Assembly (NCBI RefSeq): GCF_018128965.1
Contig: NZ_JAAEDH010000031.1
Location: 1 to 33,653, forward strand
Direction of reading: 5' to 3'
From: Plastoroseomonas arctica
GTDB lineage: Bacteria; Pseudomonadota; Alphaproteobacteria; Acetobacterales; Acetobacteraceae
Length of the DNA stretch: 33,653 nt
The position numbers and the translations under genes were made by a program. The notes beneath the pieces were generated by a model. The model did no database searches. It was not told where the DNA came from and was given only the letters and a program-made list of their open reading frames with translations. Below are positions 8,612-15,995 of this stretch, piece by piece; the first letter of the stretch is position 1; every line of letters begins with the position of its first letter.

Positions 8612-9520
8612 ATGCAGGTCTACCTGCCGATCGCCGAAATGTCTGTCGATGCCCTGCTCCTGCTCGGCATGGGCTTCGGCGTGGGCTGGCTCTCGGGCAT
8701 GTTCGGCGTCGGGGGCGGGTTCCTCCTCACGCCGCTGCTGATCCTGATCGGCATCCCCGCACCCGTCGCGGTCGCCTCGGGCGCCAACCAGACGCTGGGC
8801 GCCTCCGTCTCCGGCCTCATCGCGCAGTGGCGGCGCGGCACGGTGGACCCGGTCATGGGCGGGGTGCTGCTGGCCGGCGGCCTCGCCGGCTCCATCGCCG
8901 GGGTCCAGCTCTTCGCGCTGCTGCGTCGCGCCGGACAGGTCGACCTGGCGGTCTCCCTCTTCTACGTCGTCGTGCTCGGCACCGTCGGCGCCCTGATGGT
9001 GCGCGAGAGCCTGCGCGCCATCCTGCGCCGCCGCGGCGGCGTCGCGGCGAAACCCAATGAACACACCTGGCTGCACGGCCTGCCGCTGAAGATGCGCTTC
9101 CGCAAGTCGCGCCTCTACATCTCCGCCATCCCGCCCCTGGTGGTGGGCTTCGGCATCGGCGTGCTCTCGGCCATCATGGGCGTGGGCGGCGGCTTCATGC
9201 TGGTGCCGGCCATGATCTACCTGCTCGGCATCCCCACCGCTGTCGTCATCGGAACATCCCTGTTCCAGGTCGTCTTCGTGGCCGCCAACGTCACCCTGCT
9301 GCAAGCCTGGCAAGTCGGCAGCGTCGATATCGTGCTGACCATGATGCTCCTCGCCGGCGGTGTCGCCGGCGCGCAGTTCGGCGCCTCCATGGGCGCGAAA
9401 CTCCGCGGCGAAGAAACCCGCGCCCTGCTCGGACTGCTCGTGCTCAGCGTGGCGGTGGCCCTGCTGGTGGACCTGATCCACACGCCGAGCTCGCTGTTCG
9501 CGATCGGGCCGATGCCGTGA
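8612..9520 (+). CDS. TauE/SafE family sulfite exporter-like permease
   Basis: A 302-residue membrane protein with about eight hydrophobic segments in two repeats. Each repeat carries the family glycine motif: GMFGVGGGFLLTPLL near residue 30 and AIMGVGGGFMLVPAMIYLLG near 190. TauE/SafE proteins are thought to export sulfite, sulfoacetate or related anions. The pairing with an Alph_Pro_TM gene just downstream is a known alphaproteobacterial arrangement, so the two probably work together. An upstream in-frame GTG at 8582 is possible; the ATG at 8612 fits the family N-terminus better. The 116-base gap before it shows nothing I can call. Confidence 0.9.
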   Translation: MQVYLPIAEMSVDALLLLGMGFGVGWLSGMFGVGGGFLLTPLLILIGIPAPVAVASGANQTLGASVSGLIAQWRRGTVDPVMGGVLLAGGLAGSIAGVQLFALLRRAGQVDLAVSLFYVVVLGTVGALMVRESLRAILRRRGGVAAKPNEHTWLHGLPLKMRFRKSRLYISAIPPLVVGFGIGVLSAIMGVGGGFMLVPAMIYLLGIPTAVVIGTSLFQVVFVAANVTLLQAWQVGSVDIVLTMMLLAGGVAGAQFGASMGAKLRGEETRALLGLLVLSVAVALLVDLIHTPSSLFAIGPMP

Positions 9521-9813
9521 AGGAGCAAGAAAGGTTGGAGGCTCCGCCTCCAAACCTCCGCCGGGGATCGTGTCGATCCCCGGACCCCTCCCTTTGTTGG
9601 TCCTGGGTCTGGGAAGGGGTGTGCTTGCTTGAAGGGGGCGGGTTGGGGAGGGGGCGCGTCAAGGGCGTTACCTTCGCCACACGCGCCTCCATGCGACCCC
9701 TCCCCAACCCGCCTCGCCTCCGGCGAGCCTCAACCCCCTCCCAATCCCAAGAACCAACAGAGGGAGGTCCAGGATCGACACGATCCTGGTGGGGGTTTGG
9801 GGGCAAAGCCCCC
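9521..9813 (+). repeat. Nested-palindrome repeat element, copy 2
   Basis: About 293 bases between the TauE stop and the ATG of the next gene. It has the same order of parts as copy 1: hairpin GGAGGCtccGCCTCC, hairpin GGGGATCGtgtCGATCCCC, the TTGGTCCTGGG arm, an inner stem CGGGTTGGGG/CCCCAACCCG, a CGCCTCCGGCGAG hairpin, the CCCAAGAACCAA arm, CCAGGATCGACACGATCCTGG, and a last hairpin GGGGGCaaaGCCCCC. The last hairpin touches the next start codon. It lacks the 20-base palindrome of copy 1. Confidence 0.9.
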
Positions 9814-10560
9814 ATGCTTGCCTGCTTCCTCCTACTGGCCATCGCCCCCGCCCGCGCCCAGCTGGTGGACACGGCCCGGCCCAACCTGGCGGCGCAGATT
9901 TCCACGCGGATCGTCGAGGTCACAACGGGGTTTACCGGTGCGGAGATTTTGGTGTTCGGCGCTGCCGAGCGGCCTCTGGGGGGCGAGGCGGGCGACCAGG
10001 TTCTGGTCACGGTGCGGGGCCCGCGCACGCCGCAGGTGGTGCGGCGTCGGGTGGAATTTTTTGGCATCTGGGTGAACGGGCCCTCGGCGCGGTTTCTCGA
10101 TGTGCCGGGTTTCTACGCGATCGCCGGCACGCGGCCTGTGTGGGAGGTGTTGCCGGAGGAGGCGCGGGCGGAGGGGATGCTGGGGCTCGACACCTTGCCG
10201 CTGGCCGCGCGCGGGGCGCAGGAGCCCTCGTTCCGGGCGGCGTTGCTGGCGTTGAAGCAGGCGGATGGGCGGTGGCAGGAGCATGCGGTGCCGGTGGAGG
10301 TGAGTGGGGGGCGGCTGTTTCTCGCGCGGATTCCGCTGCCGGCGACGGTGCCCACGGGGCCTTATCTGGTGGAGGTGCTGCTGGTGCGGGAACGGCGCGT
10401 GGTGGCGCAGCAGACGCTGAACCTGGAGGTCCGGCGGGTAGGCACCGCGGCCTGGATTTCCGCCGTCGCGCGGCAGGCGCCGCTGCTCTACGGTGTCGCG
10501 TGTATACTGCTGGCCTCGCTCGCGGGCTGGCTCGGCAGCGTCCTGTTCCGGCGCTCGTGA
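9814..10560 (+). CDS. Alph_Pro_TM family protein (TIGR02186-like), partner of TauE
   Basis: A 248-residue protein with a short signal peptide (MLACFLLLAIAPARA), a periplasmic beta-rich domain and one C-terminal membrane helix (about 225-243) ending in RRS. Family hallmarks are TTGFTGAEILVFGA, VTVRGPRTPQVVRR, FGIWVNGPSARF and DVPGFYAIA. The family is restricted largely to alphaproteobacteria and usually follows a TauE/SafE gene, as here; its molecular role is unknown. The ATG is immediately after the terminal hairpin of repeat copy 2, so no Shine-Dalgarno site can be seen and the translation start region is made of repeat DNA. Confidence 0.9.
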   Translation: MLACFLLLAIAPARAQLVDTARPNLAAQISTRIVEVTTGFTGAEILVFGAAERPLGGEAGDQVLVTVRGPRTPQVVRRRVEFFGIWVNGPSARFLDVPGFYAIAGTRPVWEVLPEEARAEGMLGLDTLPLAARGAQEPSFRAALLALKQADGRWQEHAVPVEVSGGRLFLARIPLPATVPTGPYLVEVLLVRERRVVAQQTLNLEVRRVGTAAWISAVARQAPLLYGVACILLASLAGWLGSVLFRRS

Positions 10561-10572
10561 CGGAGGGTCTTC

Positions 10573-11079
10573 ATGCCCGATGCGGAAGAGGCGGCGGCCG
10601 CCGCCAGCAAGGCCAAGCGCGACCGAGTGTTCCTGGTGGTGGTGGATGACAGCCCGGAGCGTTCGGTGGCCCTGCGCTACGCCTGCCTGCGCGCGCGCAA
10701 GGGCGGCGGCCGCGTGGCGCTGCTGCGCGTGATCGAGCCGCAGACCATCATCGAATGGGCCGGGGTGGGCGCGATGATGGCCGAGGAAGCGCGCGAGGCG
10801 GCGGAGAAGCTGCTCTCGGGCCTGGCGGTCGAGGTCCGCGAGATCACCGGTGGTCTGCCTGTCCTGCTGATCCGCGAAGGTGACCCGCGCGAGCAGCTGC
10901 TCGCACTGCTCGAGGAGGAGGAGCGAATTTCCATCCTCGTGCTCGCGGCCTCTGCCAGCGGGTCGGGCCCCGGTCCGCTGATCACCGCGCTGACCGGCCG
11001 CTACGCGACGCGGATGCGCGTGCCGATGACCATCGTGCCGGGCAATCTCGGCGAGGCGGAACTCGAACGGGTGACGTAA
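10573..11079 (+). CDS. Universal stress protein (UspA) family protein
   Basis: A 168-residue cytosolic protein with the Usp alpha/beta fold. It has a hydrophobic first strand followed by a conserved Asp (VFLVVVDDSPERS, about 18-30), the strand VALLRVIEP, and a glycine-rich nucleotide-loop region (ASGSGPGPLITALTGRYATRM) ahead of the final strand VPMTIVPG. The G-x2-G-x9-G(S/T) ATP motif is only loosely matched, so nucleotide binding is uncertain. A good GGAGG site precedes the ATG. It starts 12 bases after the Alph_Pro_TM gene, so the three genes 8612-11079 may be one unit. Confidence 0.87.
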   Translation: MPDAEEAAAAASKAKRDRVFLVVVDDSPERSVALRYACLRARKGGGRVALLRVIEPQTIIEWAGVGAMMAEEAREAAEKLLSGLAVEVREITGGLPVLLIREGDPREQLLALLEEEERISILVLAASASGSGPGPLITALTGRYATRMRVPMTIVPGNLGEAELERVT

Positions 11080-11247
11080 GACATTGCCCTCAAGCGCCGG
11101 GCGCCGCTTCCGGCGGCTTGGCTCGCCGGACTGCTGGCGTTCGCCCATTCGGAGTCGCGGCCCGCGGGCGCGCCGGAGGTCTCGCCGCCCTGAATTTTCC
11201 ACGCGACCATGGTCATTCTTTCAAGCAACCTGTGGCACACTCCCGCC

Positions 11248-12531
11248 ATGCCACCCTTTCCCCTGCACCCGCAGCGCGATCGCCTCGTCGGCGAGTTGCA
11301 CGCCCGCCCGCTGGCCCCGCTCGCCACGCCCGCAACGCTGTCCCGCCTCGCCATGCTCGTGGCACCCGGCGCCGACCGCGCCGCGGACATCGCTCATCTC
11401 GCCGCGCTCTGCCGGCTCTACGGCGTCAATGAGCCGGCCGCCGAAGCCATCCACTTCACCGCCGATTTCGGCGCCTTCCAGCTGCGCTACGAGCGCCACA
11501 CCGAGTTCACCGGCTGGACCTTCCTCAAGCCACTGCCGACGCCGCCCGCCGGCCAGGACCCGTTCGACGACACCGCGATCGACGCCCTGCCCCGAGACTG
11601 GCTCGCCGCCCTGCCCGGCCAGGCGATCGCCGCCTTCCACATCGCACTGATCCCCGAGCCCGCCGATGAGGAGCCGCGCTTCGCCGGACTGCCCGCAGAA
11701 GGCCTCGTCGCCAGCACCCTCGCCGGCGGCGCCGGCCTGGTCGGCACCGACTTCCGCATCCACCCCGACGGCTTCGCCCGCTTCCTGGTGCTGGACGGCG
11801 GCCTGGGCGCCGCCCGGGCCGGCCGCATCGCGCAGACCCTGTGGGAAATCGAGACCTACCGGATGATGGCGCTGCTCGCCCTGCCCATCGCGCGCGGCGC
11901 CGCGCCACAACTCTCCGAAGCCTCCGAACGCCTCTCGGCCCTCGCCTCCCGCGCCCGGGGCTCCGGCGGGCTCGAGCATGACCGCGCCGCACTCGCCGAA
12001 CTCTCGGACCTCGCAACCGGCATCGAGACCATGGCCGCCACGACGGCAGAGCGATTCTCCGCCGCCGAAGCCTATCGCACCCTGGTCGCCCAGCGCCTGG
12101 ACGCGCTTGCCGAAGTGCCGATCCCCGGCCTGCCCACCTTGCGCGAATTCCTCGGCCGCCGCCTGGACCCGGCCATCGCCACGGTGGCCGCAACCGGCAC
12201 CCGGATCGCCCGCCTCTCTGTCCGTTGCGCCCGCGCCGTGGACCTGCTCCGCGCCCGCGTCGCCGTCGCCCAGGAAGCCCAGACCCAGACTCTGCTCGCC
12301 GCCATGGCCGAAACCGGACGCGCCCAGCTGCGCCTGCAGGAAACCGTCGAAGGCCTCTCCGTCGCCGGCATCAGCTACTACCTGGTCTCCCTGGCGAGCT
12401 ACACCCTCAAGCCACTGCAAAGCACCCAACCCCACCTGCCCGTCGAAGGCGCGCTGAGCCTGATGGTGCCCCTTGTGGCGGCTGCGGTGTGGCTGTGGAT
12501 GCGACGCCGCCAACGACGCAGCGCGGTGTAG
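11248..12531 (+). CDS. DUF3422 family membrane protein
   Basis: A 427-residue protein matching the DUF3422 layout. The N-terminus PLHPQRDRLVGELHARP is the family hallmark, followed by HFTADFGAFQLRYERHTEFTGWTF and a long helical, probably coiled middle (about 220-350). Two C-terminal hydrophobic segments flank LKPLQSTQPHLP (about 375-415) before a basic tail. Function is not known; the predicted topology is cytosolic domain plus two-helix anchor. The ATG at 11248 is chosen because family similarity starts there; another in-frame ATG at 11209 would add 13 unrelated residues. No ribosome site is evident, so it may be leaderless or weakly initiated. Its stop borders repeat copy 3. Confidence 0.88.
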   Translation: MPPFPLHPQRDRLVGELHARPLAPLATPATLSRLAMLVAPGADRAADIAHLAALCRLYGVNEPAAEAIHFTADFGAFQLRYERHTEFTGWTFLKPLPTPPAGQDPFDDTAIDALPRDWLAALPGQAIAAFHIALIPEPADEEPRFAGLPAEGLVASTLAGGAGLVGTDFRIHPDGFARFLVLDGGLGAARAGRIAQTLWEIETYRMMALLALPIARGAAPQLSEASERLSALASRARGSGGLEHDRAALAELSDLATGIETMAATTAERFSAAEAYRTLVAQRLDALAEVPIPGLPTLREFLGRRLDPAIATVAATGTRIARLSVRCARAVDLLRARVAVAQEAQTQTLLAAMAETGRAQLRLQETVEGLSVAGISYYLVSLASYTLKPLQSTQPHLPVEGALSLMVPLVAAAVWLWMRRRQRRSAV

Positions 12532-12821
12532 AAAGCAAGGCGGGGGGCTCCGCCCCCTCGACCCCCGCCAGGAGCCTGTGGCCCCTGGACCCCCATTAGT
12601 TGGTCCTGGGTGGGGGAGGGGCGTGCTTGCTTGAATGAGCTTGGTTGGGGAGGGGGCGCGAGGCGTACCAGCGCCGCGGGGACTCGTGCGATGCGCCCCC
12701 TCCCCAACCAAGCACGCCTCCGGCGAGGCTCAACCCCTCACCAATCCAAGAACCAACAGATGGAGGTCGAGGATCGACACGATCCTCGCGGCGTCCAGGG
12801 GCAGAGCCCCTGGCCTTCCCT
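12532..12821 (+). repeat. Nested-palindrome repeat element, copy 3
   Basis: About 290 bases between the stops of DUF3422 (plus) and grpE (minus). Parts in order are hairpin GGGGGCtccGCCCCC, a degenerate CCAGG/CCTGG hairpin, the TTGGTCCTGGG arm, an inner stem GCTTGGTTGGGG/CCCCAACCAAGC, a CGCCTCCGGCGAGG hairpin, the AAGAACCAA arm, CGAGGATCGACACGATCCTCG, and CCAGGGGCAGAGCCCCTGG. The inner stem and the GATC hairpin both differ from copies 1 and 2 yet stay paired. The right end is identical in kind to copy 1 (CCTGGCCTTCC). Confidence 0.9.
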
Positions 12822-13412
12822 TCAGACCGCCTTGTCGATGCTCGCGCTCGCGACCACGACCATGGCCGGCTTCAGCAGGCGGCCGTTCAGGGTCCAGGCG
12901 GGGGTCCAGGCTTGCAGCACCGTGCCGGCGGCCACGCCTTCGGGGGCGGGTTGTTCGCTCATCGCCTGGTGGAGTTCCGGGTCGAAGGGTTTACCGGTGG
13001 CGTCTTGTTTGGCGATGCCGTGGCGTTCGAGCATTGCCGCGAAGGCGCGTTCGAGGCTTTCAAACCCGCCTCGGAGTTTTGAGAAGAGTTCGGGTTCACT
13101 GTCGGTCGCGGCGGGGATGGCCGCGACGCCGCGGTGCAGGTTGTCGGCTTGTTCGACGACGTCGCGCGCGAAGCGTTGGACGGCGAAGTTCCGCGCGTCC
13201 TGCACTTCGCGTTGGGTGCGGGCGCGGAGGTTCTGCATCTCCGCCTCGGCGCGCAGCCATTTGTCGCGCATGTTCGCGACTTCGGCTTCCAGCGCCGCGA
13301 TGGAGTCCTCGGCGGTCGGCTGGGCGGCTTCGGCGTCGTTCATGGCCAGGGGCTCGCTCTCAGCGGGGGTGGCCTCGGCGGCCGGGGGGGTGGGGGTGTT
13401 CTGCTCGCTCAT
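12822..13412 (-). CDS. grpE: Nucleotide exchange factor GrpE
   Basis: GrpE releases ADP from DnaK in the Hsp70 cycle. The 196-residue product has an acidic, low-complexity N-terminus, a long coiled-coil (about 50-100, with EAEVANMRDKWLRAEAEMQNLRAR broken only by the heptads) and a beta domain with the typical ending (VLQAWTPAWTLNGRLLKPAMVVVA). DNFHR-like sequence appears as ADNLHRGV. The start at MSEQNTP (ATG at 13412) was preferred; an ATG nine bases upstream (13421) is equally weak in ribosome site. dnaK/dnaJ and hrcA are not in the window. It is divergent from murJ, and its stop touches repeat copy 3. Confidence 0.93.
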   Translation of the reverse strand: MSEQNTPTPPAAEATPAESEPLAMNDAEAAQPTAEDSIAALEAEVANMRDKWLRAEAEMQNLRARTQREVQDARNFAVQRFARDVVEQADNLHRGVAAIPAATDSEPELFSKLRGGFESLERAFAAMLERHGIAKQDATGKPFDPELHQAMSEQPAPEGVAAGTVLQAWTPAWTLNGRLLKPAMVVVASASIDKAV

Positions 13413-13461
13413 GCTTCGCATCGTGGTGGGGGTGGCAGCGGGCGGGCCGCTTCGCGCCTTC

Positions 13462-13490
13462 AACTAGGCGCTGGCTGGCCTTGCGGCAAC
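13462..13490 (-). promoter_or_regulatory. Candidate grpE promoter (sigma-32- or sigma-70-like)
   Basis: On the minus strand GTTGCC (13485-13490) is followed after 16 bases by CCTAGTT (13462-13468), about 50 bases before the grpE ATG. The CC before the -10 resembles alphaproteobacterial RpoH promoters, which would fit a heat-shock gene, but the match is loose. Confidence 0.3.
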
Positions 13491-13546
13491 CCGGTGTGCC
13501 GCTGCAGGCGGATTTCGCGCCGTCGCGAAGCGGGCTATGGGGGGCG

Positions 13547-15073
13547 ATGTTTCGATCCGTCATGACGGTTGGCGGCTGGACGATGGCCAGCCGGCTCCTG
13601 GGTTTTGCGCGCGACATGCTGATTGCGTCGCGGCTTGGCGCGGGGCCGATCGCGGATGCCTTCTTCGTGGCGTTGCGGCTGCCCAACCTGATGCGCCGCC
13701 TGTTTGGCGAGGGCGCGTTCAACGCGGCCTTCATCCCTGCTTTCTCGGGGTTGCTGGTGACCGAGGGGCGTGCGGCGGCGCAGGAGCTGGCCGAGCGGCT
13801 GGCGCTGCTGATGTCGCTGTGGCTGACGAGTCTCGCGATCCTGGGCATCATATTCATGCCGCAGGTGATTTCGGCGATCGCGCCGGGCTTTTCCCGAGAC
13901 CCGGAAAAATTCGCCCTCGCCGTCGAGATGACGCGGATCATTTTTCCGTACCTCGTCTTCATCTGCCTCGCAGCACTTGTCTCGGGCGTGCTGAACGCGC
14001 TGGACCGCTTCGCGGCGGCCGCGGCGGCGCCGATCCTGTTCAACCTGGTCTCGATGGCGGCGCTGATCGGCCTCACGCCCTACGTCGCGACAGCGGGGCA
14101 TGCGCTGTCCTGGGGCGTGATGGTCTCGGGCATCGCGCAGCTGGCCTGGGTGTGGTTCGCGGCGCGCCAGGCGGGCATGGCGCTCAACCTGATCCGGCGC
14201 CCGCGGCTGACGCCCGCGGTGGGCCTGGTGCTGCGGCGGATGGTGCCGGGGATGCTCGGCGCGGGGGTGACGCAGATCAACCTCGCGATGGACACGGTGA
14301 TCGCGAGCTTCCTGGTCTCGGGGTCGGTGTCCTACCTCTACTATGCCGACCGCATCGCGCAGTTGCCGCTCGGCGTGATCGGCGCGGCGGTGGGGACGGC
14401 GCTGCTGCCGCTGCTGTCGCGCCAGCTGCGCGCGGGGCAGCCGCTTGCGGCGCACCGGTCGATGAACCGCGCCATCGAGCTCGCCATGCTGCTGACGCTG
14501 CCCTGCGCGGTGGGCCTGGCGGTCGCGGCGGGCCCCATCGTGTCGGCGCTGTTCGAGCGCGGCGCCTTCGTGGCCGAGGCGAGCGCCGCCACCGCCGCCG
14601 CGGTGCTGGCCTATGCCTGCGGGCTGCCGGCTTTCGTGCTGATCAAGATCCTCGCACCCGCCTTCTTCGCGCGCGGCGACACGCGCACGCCGGTACGCAT
14701 CGGGCTTGCGACGGTGGCGCTGAACATCGCGCTGAACCTCGCGCTGATGGGGCCCTTCGCGCATGTCGGCGTGGCGATGGCGAACACCATCTCCGCCTGG
14801 TGCAACGCCGGCACCCTCGCGCTCGTGCTCAGCCGGCGCGGACACCTGCGGCTGGACCGGCGCTCCCGCGGACGCCTGCCACGCATCGCACTGGCCTGCG
14901 TGGCGATGGGCGCGACCGTCGCCGGGCTGATGGCCATCCTCACCCTGCACGGCGCGCTGCTGGCCGCCGCGCTGATCCTCGCCGGTGCTGCGGCCTATGG
15001 CGGCATGGCCGTCGCGCTGGGCGCGGTCAGGCCGCGCGAGACGCTGGCCATGCTGCGCCGGCCGCGCGCGTAG
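13547..15073 (+). CDS. murJ: Lipid II flippase MurJ (MviN)
   Basis: This MOP-superfamily transporter moves lipid-linked peptidoglycan precursor across the inner membrane. The 508-residue protein has about fourteen hydrophobic segments. Family stretches are SRLLGFARDMLIASRLGAG, ADAFFVALRLPNLMRRLFGEGAFNAAFIP and the middle SYLYYADRIAQLPLGV. Another is ILAPAFFARGDTRTPVRI, where Arg and Asp residues line the central cavity in known MurJ structures. The ATG at 13547 is preceded by GGGGGGCG. The frame is open far upstream but shows no similarity there. The leader contains the inverted repeat TTCGCG-ccgt-CGCGAA (13514-13529). It ends nine bases from a convergent gene. Confidence 0.96.
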   Translation: MFRSVMTVGGWTMASRLLGFARDMLIASRLGAGPIADAFFVALRLPNLMRRLFGEGAFNAAFIPAFSGLLVTEGRAAAQELAERLALLMSLWLTSLAILGIIFMPQVISAIAPGFSRDPEKFALAVEMTRIIFPYLVFICLAALVSGVLNALDRFAAAAAAPILFNLVSMAALIGLTPYVATAGHALSWGVMVSGIAQLAWVWFAARQAGMALNLIRRPRLTPAVGLVLRRMVPGMLGAGVTQINLAMDTVIASFLVSGSVSYLYYADRIAQLPLGVIGAAVGTALLPLLSRQLRAGQPLAAHRSMNRAIELAMLLTLPCAVGLAVAAGPIVSALFERGAFVAEASAATAAAVLAYACGLPAFVLIKILAPAFFARGDTRTPVRIGLATVALNIALNLALMGPFAHVGVAMANTISAWCNAGTLALVLSRRGHLRLDRRSRGRLPRIALACVAMGATVAGLMAILTLHGALLAAALILAGAAAYGGMAVALGAVRPRETLAMLRRPRA

Positions 15074-15082
15074 CAAGTCGGG

Positions 15083-15802
15083 TCAGGCGAAGAGCCGTCC
15101 GTAACCCGGCTGCGCGTGCCGCACCCCGGCCACCTGCAGCGCATGCCACATCATGGCCGAGGAGGCCGAGATGACCGGCTTGCCGAGATCATCCTCCAGC
15201 ATCTGCAGCACGCCGATGGTCGGCATGCCGGTGCCGCTGAGGAACACCGCATCCGCATCGGGGCGGTCCACGGCGCGCGCGATCTCGTAGGCGCGTGCCT
15301 CGCTCTCCTCGTAGATGTTGCGGACATTCTCAAGGGCGCCGTGGCTGACCACCGCGATGCCATGCGCTTCGAGGTGCCGCTTGCCTTGCTCCGTCGTCGC
15401 TTCCGAATAGGGCGTGCCGTAGGCGATGCGCGTGCAGCCCAGGGAAGCGAGTGCGGCCAGCGTGGCGCCGAAGGCGGTGATGAAGCGGGTGCCCGACAGC
15501 GCCTCCATCTCGGCCACGAGTGCGGCCTCGCGCGCCTGGCCCAGCGTGTAGCTGGTTGCCGTGTGCGCCAGCACGATCACCCTTGGTGAGAGCATCGCCA
15601 GCAGCTTCACCGCGTCGGGCACGCTCGCTGCCTGGGTCAGGTTGCGCGCCTCCTGCCCGTCATGGGTGCCGGCGGGGCCCGATGCGCTGAGCCGCGTGAC
15701 ATGCACCGACACGCCCGGCGGGCAGAGCGCCTGCATCTCCGGCTCCACCGTGGGATTGCCGGGTGCGACCAGGAACCCGAGCCGCGCGCGCCAACCCTTC
15801 AT
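15083..15802 (-). CDS. Asp/Glu racemase superfamily protein (maleate isomerase / arylmalonate decarboxylase-like) without catalytic cysteines
   Basis: The 239-residue product has the two-domain fold of the maleate isomerase / arylmalonate decarboxylase branch. It starts RARLGFLVAPGNPTVEPEM and contains RIAYGTPYSEAT, NVRNIYEESE and the C-terminal stretch GKPVISASSAMMWHAL. In active family members two cysteines stand at the ends of the strands, in ACTS-like and LSCTN-like motifs. Here these positions read AHTATS (H80) and LSGTGMP (G190), and the only cysteines are C27 and C123. A classical two-cysteine isomerase or racemase is therefore unlikely; ligand binding or another chemistry is possible. 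The ATG at 15802 has AGAGGA upstream; an upstream alternative (15820) adds six residues. Convergent with murJ. Confidence 0.82.
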   Translation of the reverse strand: MKGWRARLGFLVAPGNPTVEPEMQALCPPGVSVHVTRLSASGPAGTHDGQEARNLTQAASVPDAVKLLAMLSPRVIVLAHTATSYTLGQAREAALVAEMEALSGTRFITAFGATLAALASLGCTRIAYGTPYSEATTEQGKRHLEAHGIAVVSHGALENVRNIYEESEARAYEIARAVDRPDADAVFLSGTGMPTIGVLQMLEDDLGKPVISASSAMMWHALQVAGVRHAQPGYGRLFA

Positions 15803-15995
15803 CGGGCCATCCTCTTCCATCGCATGGCGCCACGCGATCCGTGGCGCCGGAAGCGGGCAGCATAGAGGCTTTCCGCGAGGCGCGCCCGGGCACTTGACCC
15901 CTCGTCCCCGGGGTCAGCACTGTCGCGCCATGCAATGACCGGAACGGCGACCGCCCGCGCGCGGCGCGCTTCGGCAACCGAGGTGGGATCCATCC

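Noticed and set aside
6033-12821. CRISPR array
   Set aside because: The three repeats are about 300 bases long and several kilobases apart, separated by genes rather than spacers.
13514-13529. TTCGCG-ccgt-CGCGAA inverted repeat before murJ as an operator
   Set aside because: A six-base arm made mostly of G and C is expected by chance in such DNA; there is no supporting second copy.
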